64,000 nt of DNA, taken from positions 62,001-126,000 of the forward strand of contig NZ_FNPZ01000005.1 of the NCBI RefSeq assembly GCF_900107435.1, read 5' to 3'. How positions within the stretch are numbered: the stretch's first letter is position 1; each line of letters opens with the position of its first letter. The notes beneath the pieces are model-generated. The model did no database searches, was not told the origin of the DNA, and saw only the letters and a program-made list of their open reading frames with translations. The DNA comes from Herbiconiux ginsengi. GTDB taxonomy: Bacteria; Actinomycetota; Actinomycetes; Actinomycetales; Microbacteriaceae. Shown here one piece after another: positions 33,206-41,446 of this stretch. Made by a program: the position numbers and the translations under genes.

Positions 33206-34125
33206 GCGCCGTCGAACCGTCGGTGCCGCGAATTTCGCGGGATCGCCTCAAGGCGCTGAATTTCGCCGCGGCTCAGGAGCAGGACGACAGCAATCCTCTC
33301 GTTGGCTATAGCGCACGGGTGTGGGCCCAGGTGTCGTTGCCGTACCGAGACCCGGGCGATGTGCCTTTCTGGACTCGCAAGAACGGCGATGTCGAGTTGA
33401 CGATGCGTCCTGCTCTTCTGTCGAACGCGGATGGCACGAAGTACGAGGGGTTTGCGTACGGGCTGTTGCCTCGGCATGCGCTCACCTGGATTGCAACAGA
33501 AGCGGTCCGCACGCAGACCCCGGTCCTCCAGCTGGGCTCGAGCATGAATACGTTCATGCAGAAGATCGGCTTGGCCAAGGGCGGGCGGGATGCGAAGCGA
33601 CTCACCGAGCAGCTGCAGCGGTTGTTTGGCTCGCAGCTGTTCGTACGCGGCCTAGCGATGAATGAGAACGGCCGCGGTGAGGTGACGAAGTACTTCCAGA
33701 TCGCTGACACCGTGCAGTTGTGGTTCTCCAAGGAGGTCGGCGACGAGAATAAGGGTTTGTGGTCGTCGTCGGTGACGTTGTCTGAGTCGTTCTACCGGTC
33801 GATCGTCGATGCTCCAGTGCCGGTGCACCTGGAGGCGATGCGCGCTTTGGGTTCGTCGCCGATGAGGCTCGATATCTACCTATGGGCGACGTACCGAGTG
33901 TTCACCTTGACGAGGCCGGCGAAAATTCGGTGGACGGAGTTGAACGATCAGTTCGGTGGCCAGTACGGGTCGATCCGTCAGTTCAAGGCGGCGTTCATCA
34001 AGAACCTGCACGAAGTGAAGTTGGTGTACCCGGAGCTCAACGTTGAAGTGACTCCTGAGTTTTTGGTGCTGCGGCCGTCGCGCCCGCATATTGCGCCGAC
34101 GAAACGTCGGGTCGAGCTCATTTAG
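33202..34125 (+). CDS. repA: RepA-type plasmid replication initiator
   Basis: A 307-aa protein resembling the plasmid-encoded RepA family (pfam 'Plasmid encoded RepA protein'). Seen are SARVWAQVSLPYRDPG, EGFAYGLLPRHALTWIATEA, LGSSMNTFMQKIGLAKGGRD, SFYRSIVDAPVPVHLEAMRA and RLDIYLWATYRVF, a sequence of blocks typical of the family with winged-helix character. It is directly followed by an iteron-rich region, the expected binding site. ATGA-type overlap with the upstream RHH gene. Confidence 0.85.
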   Translation: MSAVEPSVPRISRDRLKALNFAAAQEQDDSNPLVGYSARVWAQVSLPYRDPGDVPFWTRKNGDVELTMRPALLSNADGTKYEGFAYGLLPRHALTWIATEAVRTQTPVLQLGSSMNTFMQKIGLAKGGRDAKRLTEQLQRLFGSQLFVRGLAMNENGRGEVTKYFQIADTVQLWFSKEVGDENKGLWSSSVTLSESFYRSIVDAPVPVHLEAMRALGSSPMRLDIYLWATYRVFTLTRPAKIRWTELNDQFGGQYGSIRQFKAAFIKNLHEVKLVYPELNVEVTPEFLVLRPSRPHIAPTKRRVELI

Positions 34126-34923
34126 CCGGCCGGCCCGTTGGCGGAGTGACAAACGGCGTCACAGAGTACCCATGACGTGGGGTGTCACCAATTGCCCACG
34201 GGCGGCTGTCACAAGTTACCCACGGGCCGCGATCAGGCGCGGTGGCCTTGGGTTCGCGGTGACGGGCTCAGGTGTGCCGGAACGACCGCGGGGACTGGTG
34301 ACGGGGGTTTTATGGCCGTAGGACGTCGCTGAGCGCCGTGCTGGCAGCGCGTGTCCGCTGCCGGTAGTCGCGTGGGTGGGTTTGGTTCAAGATTTGGGCC
34401 GCTCGAGTCCGAGTCCTAAGACTCAACGCCGGTCCGCTGTGTGGTCGGCTCGAGAAGTGATGTCTTCTACCGGTGGATCTATCTGTAGAACTACAGGGGG
34501 CCACCTGATGCGTGCCCGGGATCGCCGTCATTGCAGGCATCGAAGCCTCTGGGTCTGTTCTGGGCTGTCACAAGATACCCACGTCGGCGTCATCAGACAC
34601 CCACGAAGGCGTCACTGAAGACCCACGTCTGTCACCAATTACCCATGGATTTCGCGGGGGACTTTGGTGACGAGCTTGTGTGGACAGCGCAGGGCCGCTG
34701 TTCGTCACCAGATACCCACGATTCGGCGCTCTGGGCCGTCACCAATTACCCATGAGACATCGCCGTCGAACCGGTCGAACGCTGCGTTCGGCGGCGTAAT
34801 CAGATGCCCATGGCGGACATCATGCAGCGGATCGAATTTTGTTGCGATCTTCATGGGTATTTGGTGACGGCTCGGCCCGCCATGTCACAACGCCGGAGCC
34901 GCAGTCTCCTGCTCCGTGGTCGT
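34126..34923. other. oriV: Replication origin region with 17-bp iterons
   Basis: A gene-free stretch with repeats close to GTCACCAATTACCCATG. Plus-strand copies are at 34158, 34184, 34208, 34567, 34589, 34611, 34631, 34704, 34738 and a weak one at 34796, mostly 20-26 bp apart in two clusters. An inverted copy is at 34852-34868. Between the clusters lies the palindrome CTGTAG-AA-CTACAG (34483-34496). Location directly after repA supports an iteron-controlled oriV. No clear DnaA box was found. Confidence 0.85.
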
Positions 34924-36846
34924 CTACGCGACGTCGCCGAGCTGCCAGCGGCTGTCGGGGTTGAGGTACCCGGCGTTCACGTATTCGCGTGCCTCACGAT
35001 GGTTTCCACGGCCATCTGCTGAGCGTGGGTATCTGGGCCAATTCCGTTCCCCGGACCCTGTGTCGCGAAAAATGGGACGAGCAGAGACGTGGGGTCTTTT
35101 TGGTCGTTCACGTGGGCTGCTGGTCATGGTGTCGTATTCAGCGAGCCACCAGGCCCAGACCTCTCGTTCTTCGCTGTAGCGTCGCGCTCGGGCAGCGAGG
35201 GTTCCAAGTATCCCGAGCTTCCGTGCAGCGGCATCCCGGAGGTCACGAACGGACCGTATCCAGCCGCCGCCACGTTTGATGACGAGTCGCGAGTGACGCA
35301 GGCGGCTCAGAGCGGTGGTCGCCGTCCGTCGATCTACACCGAGGAGCTCTGCTGCCCCGTCGACAGTGATCGGGTCCGGACGGTCCCGGAGTTCTGCGTA
35401 GATTCGTCCGGCGGTGTGTCCGTGGCCAGCGCGAGTAAAGACGTCATGCCGGCCGTCGGTCAAGAGATGGGTCAGCTTGCTGAGGATCACGGTGCGGTTG
35501 CTGAAGAGTTGGCCCGGGGGGCGGGGGTTCTTAAAGGGTTGTGACCGGTCCTTGTCGGAGGGTGTGGAAAAGTCGGGGGTTAGCCTGAATTCGCGGGCGT
35601 TGGGACCGTCTGCTGTCCTGATCGTTTCGATCCAGCCGTCCGTGGTGAGCGCTTTGAGGGCCGTGTTGGCGGTGGTGCGTCCGATGCCGGCGAGGAGGGC
35701 GAGGTCGCGGATGGAGGCGCCGATGATCTCCTTGCCGGTGTGCATGCTGAGGTACGTCAGAGCGAGGAGGACGGAGCGTTGGCTGACGGCGGCTTCGGTG
35801 CGTCCCCACCGGCCGGGGCTTGCGTGCAGGCGCTGCAGGAGTGCCTCGGTGGTGGTGATGATGCTGTCCAGCTGGCTGAGGTCCTGGATGCGCGTGGTGG
35901 GCGGAAGGCCCTGGCGGAAGGTTGCGATGTCTTGTGCTTTGGCCCATTGCCGGTTGAGGCGTTCTGCCGCTTCGTGCGCGGCTCTGGGGCGTCGTGCGCC
36001 GCGGCCGGTGTTTTTGGTGCGGTAGTGCTCCATGCCGGGGGCGGTGCGGGCGGCGTGTTCGATGTCGCGGGTGCTCCAGCCGGCTGTCGCGGCGGCGAGG
36101 AGGCACATGAACCCGGTCCAGGAAGGGTTGCTGCCGCCTCGCACGGTGGCCATGTGGGCTTCACCCCAGCTCGTGAGCTTGCGGTGGGGGCGATGGTTGT
36201 TGGTGGGCCCGGAAGGTCCGCTCTGTTCCGTGTGCGCGCGGGGGGCCGCGTTCTCGAGGGCGACGGTCACGGCGGCGAGTGCGGCCGGTTCGGCGTTTGC
36301 GTCCAGGAGGCTGTCGATGGTGCCACGAAGCACGGTGGAGTGGCTTCCGTTGCGGTGGGGCGACAGGGGCGGGCGGGCGGCGCCTTCGCGGGCGTTGAGG
36401 AGCATGCCGTGGTCGAGGCTTCGGTAGTGGGCGCGGGCTGCGGTGGCGAGGGCGGCTGTGGCGATGGCGGAGAGCCCGCCTCGGGGGGCGATCCAGATGT
36501 GGCGGCCGCCGGAAGTGGAGGATTCGCAGATCAGGTGCGGCACGTTGTGGGTTGCGAGGAGGGTACTGAGTGCGTCGCAGTCGTCTTGTGCGGTTTCGGG
36601 TTCGTCGGCTTTGGCGTCGAAGTCGAAGCAGAGCAGCCGGAAGGTGCCGTGTTCATCGGCGAGCCTCATGCACCAGGGCGTGGTGGGGGTGTGGGGGTTG
36701 AGGCGGTGCAGGTGGGGGTATTCGTTGGCGTGGAGTTGGCCGTCGGCTTCACGAACCATGATCCGGACTTGGTTGCGGGGGCTGATGCGGCGGGTGAGTT
36801 CCCATGCGGTGTGGGTATTTTGTGACGGGTGGGTATTTGGTGACAC
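34924..36846 (-). CDS. Primase-polymerase-like plasmid replication protein
   Basis: A 640-aa protein. The N-terminal 200 residues look like an archaeo-eukaryotic primase (AEP) domain: FRLLCFDFDAKADEP carries the two metal-binding acids and ESSTSGGRHIWIAP the conserved histidine motif. The middle holds a PriCT-like or helical part (WTGFMCLLAAATAGWSTRDI). Two winged-helix segments follow (ASIRDLALLAGIGRTTANTA and VDGAAELLGVDRRTATTALS). The GTG start at 36846 lies inside inverted iterons, so residues 2-12 are encoded by iteron sequence. A later start would remove only these residues. It probably primes or extends DNA at the origin. Confidence 0.75.
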   Translation of the reverse strand: MSPNTHPSQNTHTAWELTRRISPRNQVRIMVREADGQLHANEYPHLHRLNPHTPTTPWCMRLADEHGTFRLLCFDFDAKADEPETAQDDCDALSTLLATHNVPHLICESSTSGGRHIWIAPRGGLSAIATAALATAARAHYRSLDHGMLLNAREGAARPPLSPHRNGSHSTVLRGTIDSLLDANAEPAALAAVTVALENAAPRAHTEQSGPSGPTNNHRPHRKLTSWGEAHMATVRGGSNPSWTGFMCLLAAATAGWSTRDIEHAARTAPGMEHYRTKNTGRGARRPRAAHEAAERLNRQWAKAQDIATFRQGLPPTTRIQDLSQLDSIITTTEALLQRLHASPGRWGRTEAAVSQRSVLLALTYLSMHTGKEIIGASIRDLALLAGIGRTTANTALKALTTDGWIETIRTADGPNAREFRLTPDFSTPSDKDRSQPFKNPRPPGQLFSNRTVILSKLTHLLTDGRHDVFTRAGHGHTAGRIYAELRDRPDPITVDGAAELLGVDRRTATTALSRLRHSRLVIKRGGGWIRSVRDLRDAAARKLGILGTLAARARRYSEEREVWAWWLAEYDTMTSSPRERPKRPHVSARPIFRDTGSGERNWPRYPRSADGRGNHREAREYVNAGYLNPDSRWQLGDVA

Positions 36847-37138
36847 GCCGCCCGGTTGTGCTGCATTTCTGGGGGGTTGGCGCGTTACGATGGGAATATC
36901 TCCACTCCGGTGGGTGGGTACGACAAATGCCCGGAGCTCATCCGGTCCATGTTGGGAGATCGGCCGCGGTACCTGTTTGGGTCGCCAAACTTTTCGCAGG
37001 TTCGTGGCTGAGAGGCTTTGGCCCGTCGCGTTGCGGCGGGCCGCTTCTTGTTAAGCGGCTGTGATGCGGGCCTCCTTGGGTGGGGGGCGCACGCTGTCGG
37101 TTGCAGCTGCGAGCTGTGGGGCGTGGGTATTTGGTGAC
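36811..37138 (-). repeat. Inverted iterons upstream of the primase-like gene
   Basis: Iterons of the same family as at 34.1-34.8 kb but on the other strand: GTGGGTATTTTGTGAC at 36811-36826, GTGGGTATTTGGTGAC at 36829-36844 and CGTGGGTATTTGGTGAC at 37122-37138. The second and third share the longer stretch TGGGTATTTGGTGACACGCC. They overlap the start of the primase-like gene and precede two plus-strand small-RNA-like units. Confidence 0.8.
36898..37050 (+). ncRNA. Possible small RNA A
   Basis: A -10-like TACGAT (36886-36891) lies shortly after the inverted iterons. A transcript would end at the hairpin GGCCCGTCGC-GTT-GCGGCGGGCC (37020-37042, one G-T pair) followed by GCTTCTTGTT. There is no convincing protein-coding frame. 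The -35 is not recognisable. This could be a regulatory RNA or just a terminator. Confidence 0.35.
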
Positions 37139-37188
37139 ACGCCGGTGTTGCCGCTGTGCTCAGTTGTGGCGGAGCCTACAATCCTGAA

Positions 37189-37313
37189 CATAGGGAGACC
37201 TCCCGTGAGGGTTGGTTGATCTGGTTGAGCTCGAGCCTTCGTGCCTGGAAGCTGGTGGTTCGAGCTTGTTTGTGGGAGATGCCCGCCGCTGTTGCGGCGG
37301 GCTCTTTCGTTTT
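37189..37313 (+). ncRNA. Possible small RNA B
   Basis: Same layout as unit A: iteron (37122-37138), -10-like TACAAT (37177-37182), then about 130 nt ending in a textbook intrinsic terminator, GCCCGCCGC-TGTT-GCGGCGGGC (37281-37302) followed by TCTTTCGTTTT. The T-tract touches the stop of the convergent RHH gene. No coding frame of quality. Confidence 0.4.
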
Positions 37314-37542
37314 AAGCGGAGATCGGCAGCTCCTCGTAGCGGGGGAGGAGCGGGGCCTGGGGTGCGAGTTCAGCCATGCCGACCTCGCGGGCGAGGACCG
37401 AGGCGATGTAGTCGTTGACGCTCATGCCGTGAGCATCCGCCTTTTCGCGGACTGCTTCGCCGAGGGGGGTGGCGACGCGTGAGATGAGCGCTTGGCGGTC
37501 GCCTTTGCTTTGCCGGCCGCCTCGGTATCGCTGGCTAGTCAT
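37312..37542 (-). CDS. RHH-type DNA-binding protein
   Basis: A 76-aa basic protein (MTSQRYRGGRQSKGDRQALI) with a strand-helix-helix core (ISRVATPLGEAVREKADAHG, MSVNDYIASVLAREVGM) typical of ribbon-helix-helix/Arc-like repressors. The start at 37542 is chosen because upstream in-frame sequence runs through the palindromes at 37565-37619. These are its likely operator. It may control copy number or an antitoxin-like function; no toxin partner is visible. Confidence 0.7.
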   Translation of the reverse strand: MTSQRYRGGRQSKGDRQALISRVATPLGEAVREKADAHGMSVNDYIASVLAREVGMAELAPQAPLLPRYEELPISA

Positions 37543-37546
37543 GGCA

Positions 37547-37619
37547 CTGAATCTAGGGGGGTTAAGAATCAGATTCTGGGAGGGTGGCCGGTGTGTCAGA
37601 GGTTTTCTGAATCTGATTC
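37547..37619. promoter_or_regulatory. Palindromic operators upstream of the RHH gene
   Basis: AGAATC-A-GATTCT (37565-37577) and GAATC-T-GATTC (37609-37619) are near-identical palindromes, with a half-site GAATCTAG at 37549-37556, just before the start codon of the RHH gene. Spacing and symmetry fit autoregulation by an RHH dimer array. Confidence 0.65.
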
Positions 37620-37685
37620 TTGATCCTGTGGGCGCATGCCAATGGACACCGTCGATGAGGCCGCCGGCGATGTCAGGGAGAGGGC

Positions 37686-38132
37686 TTACTCGCTGAACGC
37701 CGTTGTCTGGTTGCTGTAGCCGCGAAGGGCTTGTCGCAGCTGCGATTTCTGTACGACCCAGCGGCTTCCGACGTGGAAAGCGGGGATCACGCCGGATTCC
37801 ATCCATCGGTAGATGGTGGGTTTCGATTTCGCGAACAGAATCATGAGGTCGCGGTAGGTGAGTTCGTCGTCGAGGCCCTGAAGCACGTCCACCGGCGATG
37901 CGGGTGTCTGAGGGGAGCGGCTGTTGGTGGTCGCCAGCCAGGAGCGCACTTCGTCGCGGAAGACCACCCAACTGCGTTCGATCCGGTAGGCGGGGATGAT
38001 GCCGCTGGAGAGGCGTGTGAAGACGGTGACGCGTCCAACGCTGAGAATCTTGGCCAGCTGTGCTGTTGTCAGGGTCGGCGGGTATGACGCCCAGTAGGCG
38101 TCTTCCTCGTCGGCGGGAGGCGGGTGTGTCAT
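37686..38132 (-). CDS. Protein with two excisionase-type HTH domains
   Basis: A 148-aa protein with two similar HTH modules. The first is TTAQLAKILSVGRVTVFTRL followed by GIIPAYRIERSWVVFRDEV. The second is TYRDLMILFAKSKPTIYRWM followed by GVIPAFHVGSRWVVQKSQL. Each looks like an HTH_17/excisionase winged HTH. A tandem of two in one chain is unusual. The start is taken at 38132 (MTHPPPADEE); in-frame codons up to GTG at 38279 also exist. It lies between the replication and transfer modules and may regulate either. Confidence 0.65.
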   Translation of the reverse strand: MTHPPPADEEDAYWASYPPTLTTAQLAKILSVGRVTVFTRLSSGIIPAYRIERSWVVFRDEVRSWLATTNSRSPQTPASPVDVLQGLDDELTYRDLMILFAKSKPTIYRWMESGVIPAFHVGSRWVVQKSQLRQALRGYSNQTTAFSE

Positions 38133-38336
38133 GAGTCGTCCGGTCTCGGTTGTGGGAGATTCGGTCAGAGTTTTGGCACAGCTGACGTTCGTCGGTGGTG
38201 CGGCCAGGTCTCGGCTCGTATCGAGTATCATCCCAGGATCTGCTCGCGGACGCTCGTTCCGAAGCGGCGTTTTGGACACGTAGTCCCAATGGTTGACTGG
38301 ATGCCTGATGCGGACCGAAGGCGGTGGTTGTTGTCA

Positions 38337-39449
38337 TTAGTAGTTCCTTGCGCAGCTGTCGGCGGGGCAGAGTTCGACGCCAAAGAGGGCGAAGAATTTT
38401 TCGGGATCGATGAACCCGGCGACGGGTGCGCCGAGGGTTTCGGATGTCGGGAGGGTAGCGACCTGGGTGTCGGTGTTGCCGTCGACGTTGATGCGGATGT
38501 CGAGGTGGCAGCCGGTTGAGGGGCCTTCGTCCCCGGTGAGAGCGATCTGTTGGCCTGCGGTTACCGCGTCTCCGACGCTGACGGTGACGTCGGCGAGGTC
38601 CATGTGCAAGTAGGAGACGGTGTATCCGGCGGGGGACTTGATGGAGACCTGGTAGCCCTCGACGAGCGCGACGGTGCCGTTCTCGATGGAGTAGATCGGG
38701 TCTTTGCAGTTACCGGGCCAGTGTTGGAGGTCATCAGCGGGGTGCCAGCTCGAGGCACCGCTGGTAGGGGCACCTCGGGGCCCGAAGTCGTCGGTCATGT
38801 TGAACCCGGGGGAGAGGGGCAGGACGACGCTGCCGCTGGCGCAGCCGGGACCATTGGGGCCGCCGGCGAGGGCGGTCGCGATTGCGTCTGCGGCTTCGAA
38901 GAAGGGGGCGTAGTAAAACGGGTCGGCGTTGCCCTGGACTTTGTGCGCGGCGAGGGTCGGTTCGAGGTTCTGCCAGTCGGGCACGCCTATGAGGCGCTCG
39001 AAGAACGCGGTGGCGGCGTGTGTCGGGTCCACGACCTGCTCACGTGTGCCCCAGGTGCCCTGGCACCATTGCTGCTGGAAGAGGCCGAGGGAGCAGGTTG
39101 GGGTGCCGTCGGGGTTGGTGACGCCGTTCCCATCGTCTCCGTAGTGGACGTTCACGAGGGTGCTTTCTCCGATGGCGGTCATGATCCCGATGACTTGGGC
39201 TTTGTGGTCGAGGCCGAGTGCGCTGGCGGCGTTCATGATGTGGGCCGCGTTGGTCAGTTGTTCGCCTTCGAACCCGGCGACCGAGTCGGTGGGTATCTTG
39301 TTCGGATCGACCGTGCTTGCGGTAGCGGCGCAACTCGCGGCCGCACCGCTTCCTGTGAAGACCAGCACGATGAGCAGGAAGACCGTGGCGAACACGATCA
39401 GGGGCGCGCCGACGGCGATCAGCGCACCTGTGTTTTTGTGGTCCGCCAT
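38337..39449 (-). CDS. Bifunctional peptidoglycan hydrolase of the transfer system (VirB1-like plus M23)
   Basis: A 370-aa membrane-anchored protein. Residues about 8-32 form one membrane segment (VGAPLIVFATVFLLIVLVF). A lysozyme-like domain follows (VIGIMTAIGEST, SLGLFQQQW). The C-terminal third is LytM/M23-like: SWHPADDLQHW (His-x3-Asp), SYLHMDLADV, and GCHLDIRIN, where the usual HxH is HxD. It would open the cell wall for the secretion channel. The start at 39449 (MADHKNTG) is 4 bases from the stop of the upstream lipoprotein gene. It ends the minus-strand transfer operon. Confidence 0.85.
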   Translation of the reverse strand: MADHKNTGALIAVGAPLIVFATVFLLIVLVFTGSGAAASCAATASTVDPNKIPTDSVAGFEGEQLTNAAHIMNAASALGLDHKAQVIGIMTAIGESTLVNVHYGDDGNGVTNPDGTPTCSLGLFQQQWCQGTWGTREQVVDPTHAATAFFERLIGVPDWQNLEPTLAAHKVQGNADPFYYAPFFEAADAIATALAGGPNGPGCASGSVVLPLSPGFNMTDDFGPRGAPTSGASSWHPADDLQHWPGNCKDPIYSIENGTVALVEGYQVSIKSPAGYTVSYLHMDLADVTVSVGDAVTAGQQIALTGDEGPSTGCHLDIRINVDGNTDTQVATLPTSETLGAPVAGFIDPEKFFALFGVELCPADSCARNY

Positions 39450-39453
39450 AGCA

Positions 39454-39957
39454 TCAGCTCTGGGCGGGCCGGATTCGATCGGCGAGCCAGGGGGCACCTG
39501 TCCCGGCACGGCTCAGGCTCACGTTGTAGGGGCCGGCATCGGTCGGCACCTGGACGATCAGCGCGACGTCGGTCGAGCCGTCGAGGATACGACCTGTCCC
39601 GGTGACATTGTGTACGGGGACTTTAGCGGGGTCGGTGCCTTCGTGAGCCTTGGCACCGGCCTGACTCATCAGGGGGTAGAGGTTGTTCATCCAGGTCTCG
39701 GCATCGAGTGTCGGCTGGCCGAATGTGGCTACGACCTTTTCAGCTGCGACGATCGCGGAGCTCTTGCTGTCGCCGCTGGCTTCGGGAACAGGAATGATCA
39801 TCGCGTCATCGCTGGGCGGGGTTGGGTTGGGGCTGGCGGCGAATGTCGGCGTAACGGTGGTCGCCGGAGGGCTTGTGTGGTCTACCGCCGGCTGAGCGAC
39901 GCATCCGACGAGGGTGAGTGCTGCGAGGAGGGGCAGCGCCGTTGCTGCACGGTTCAT
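39454..39957 (-). CDS. Transfer-operon lipoprotein
   Basis: A 167-aa lipoprotein: signal sequence ATALPLLAALTLVGC with lipobox LVGC, then a Pro/Thr-rich linker and a compact domain (VAAEKVVATFGQPTLDAETWMNNL onwards) that resembles NTF2-like/VirB8-type folds in pattern. The start at 39957 (MNRAATAL) overlaps the ATPase stop by 4 bases. It lies between the MinD-like ATPase and the cell-wall hydrolase, so it is probably a surface part of the secretion channel. Confidence 0.75.
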   Translation of the reverse strand: MNRAATALPLLAALTLVGCVAQPAVDHTSPPATTVTPTFAASPNPTPPSDDAMIIPVPEASGDSKSSAIVAAEKVVATFGQPTLDAETWMNNLYPLMSQAGAKAHEGTDPAKVPVHNVTGTGRILDGSTDVALIVQVPTDAGPYNVSLSRAGTGAPWLADRIRPAQS

Positions 39958-41252
39958 AGGCCGTCCGCCACGGTGGCAGTGACTTGGAGCCATGCTTCAC
40001 GGGTGGCCGGCGCGAGGGCGTCGAATGCGAGCGTGCCGCCGTCGACGAGGGCGTCGTCGTGGGGGACGTGGTGCACGGCCCGGGTGAGTGAACGGAAGTG
40101 GGAGTCGAGCCGGCGGACGAGCTCTGGGTCGGCGACTTTCGATGGGGAGGCGAGGACGGTGACGGCGTTGCGGACTTTGTCTTCGTGTCCCTTTTCGTAG
40201 AGGCCGTCGACGAGCCATGCAGCCGAGTTGGCGGTGTCTTCGCGGATGGTGGAGACGATCACGAGTTGGTCGGCGGCGGCTAGCGCGGCTTCCCAGTTGG
40301 AGGCTCGCATGTTGTTTCCGGTGTCGACGACGATCACCCGGTAAAAGCGGCTGAGGGTGTGGTGCAGGTTGTCGAAAGCGGCTGCGTCGATTGTGCTGGA
40401 GGCGGCGGCGTCTTCGTCGGAGGCGAGCACGTGGAACTGAGTGGGGTTTTGCGCCCGTACGTAGTTGTCGAGGTCTCCGACGCGGGCGTTGCGGATGTCG
40501 TTGAAGCGGTCGAGGTCCCGCAGCAGGTCGACGGCGGTGTTCTGATGGCGGGCCGGTTGTGCTCGCCAGCCGAGCGTTCCTCGGGTCTCGTTGTTGTCCC
40601 AGGCCAGGACGGAGCCGCCCCGGTGGATGCCGAATGTGGCAGATAGCAGCATTGTCGATGTCGTCTTGTGGGCGCCGCCTTTGGGGTTGATGACGACGAT
40701 GGTGCGGGGTCCGCTGAGGCTGCGCGCGACGCGTTCGATGGCGTCGCGGTGGGCGAGTTCATCGGCGCTGGGGGCGGGTTTAATGAGTCCACCGGTGAGT
40801 CTTCGAACTGTGCCTTGCCAGCCCATCGTCGCGGGCCCGATAGGGGCCGGCGGGCGGGACTGCAAGAGGTCATCCAGTGTTGGTCTCGGCCGACGCATTA
40901 GGACCTGCGGCATTGAAGACTTAAAGTCGTCCGGTGAACCGTCGGCGTGCGCTGGAGAGGGTGGCTCGGTCGGCATTACGGCCCCCGCGGCATCCAGTCC
41001 CGACAAGGGTTCGATGTGGCCGTCCGGGTGCACTGCAAGGTCTTGTTCGCCGAGCGGGTCGCGTGTGTGAAGGCGGACGGGTCGGCCGAATTCGATCGCA
41101 GTCGCGGTTACGAGGGCCACGATCTCAGCACGGACGGCAGAGTCCGTGCTCGCTGAGACGTCCTGCACGTGTCCGTTGATGGAGACGGTCCCGGTCGCAT
41201 CTGTTTCGACGGTTGCTTCAATCTTGGGAAAGGTCGGAACGGTGAGGTTCAT
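39954..41252 (-). CDS. MinD/ParA-like ATPase of the transfer operon
   Basis: A 432-aa protein with an N-terminal 170-residue region and a C-terminal MinD/ParA-type ATPase: Walker A VVINPKGGAHKTTSTML, then SVLAWDNNETRGTLGW and the switch region FYRVIVVDTGNN. It is not a plasmid partition ParA, as it is fused to an unknown N-terminal part and sits in the transfer operon. Such ATPases accompany actinobacterial T4SS loci and may position the apparatus. The start at 41252 (MNLTVPTF) is chosen over an upstream ATG that lies in the promoter region. Confidence 0.8.
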   Translation of the reverse strand: MNLTVPTFPKIEATVETDATGTVSINGHVQDVSASTDSAVRAEIVALVTATAIEFGRPVRLHTRDPLGEQDLAVHPDGHIEPLSGLDAAGAVMPTEPPSPAHADGSPDDFKSSMPQVLMRRPRPTLDDLLQSRPPAPIGPATMGWQGTVRRLTGGLIKPAPSADELAHRDAIERVARSLSGPRTIVVINPKGGAHKTTSTMLLSATFGIHRGGSVLAWDNNETRGTLGWRAQPARHQNTAVDLLRDLDRFNDIRNARVGDLDNYVRAQNPTQFHVLASDEDAAASSTIDAAAFDNLHHTLSRFYRVIVVDTGNNMRASNWEAALAAADQLVIVSTIREDTANSAAWLVDGLYEKGHEDKVRNAVTVLASPSKVADPELVRRLDSHFRSLTRAVHHVPHDDALVDGGTLAFDALAPATREAWLQVTATVADGL

Positions 41253-41297
41253 AGTGTCGAGCGTAACCGGAATTGGGCATATGCGTATCAATGCGAG

Positions 41298-41314
41298 CAA
41301 TTAGTAGCTAATTG
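41298..41314. promoter_or_regulatory. Operator candidate between the divergent transfer operons
   Basis: CAATTAG-TAG-CTAATTG is a perfect inverted repeat in the 194-bp intergenic region between the two transfer operons. It is a plausible site for a repressor controlling both directions. Confidence 0.5.
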
Positions 41315-41446
41315 GGTAATGTGAATTCCGTGCCCCGGGGTCACCCCTCAATGGGGGCCATGACTTCATGTTCTACCAGTGTCGAGGGTGATGCAAGAAA
41401 CATGACATTCGGTACTCCAAGTCTCAAAATTGGGAGGTGCGGCAGT

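Noticed and set aside
34158-34812. Repeats considered as a CRISPR array
   Set aside because: Units are 17 bp, spacers are 3-17 bp within clusters and partly absent, no cas genes are near, and the position after repA fits iterons.
35740-36825. 361-codon plus-strand frame, Gly/Val-rich
   Set aside because: Fully antisense to the primase-like gene; composition is typical of a shadow frame and no ribosome-binding site is present.
38550-39605. 351-codon plus-strand frame opposite the peptidoglycan hydrolase
   Set aside because: The minus strand encodes a protein with clear lysozyme-like and M23-like motifs; the plus frame is low-complexity Gly/Val/Asp.
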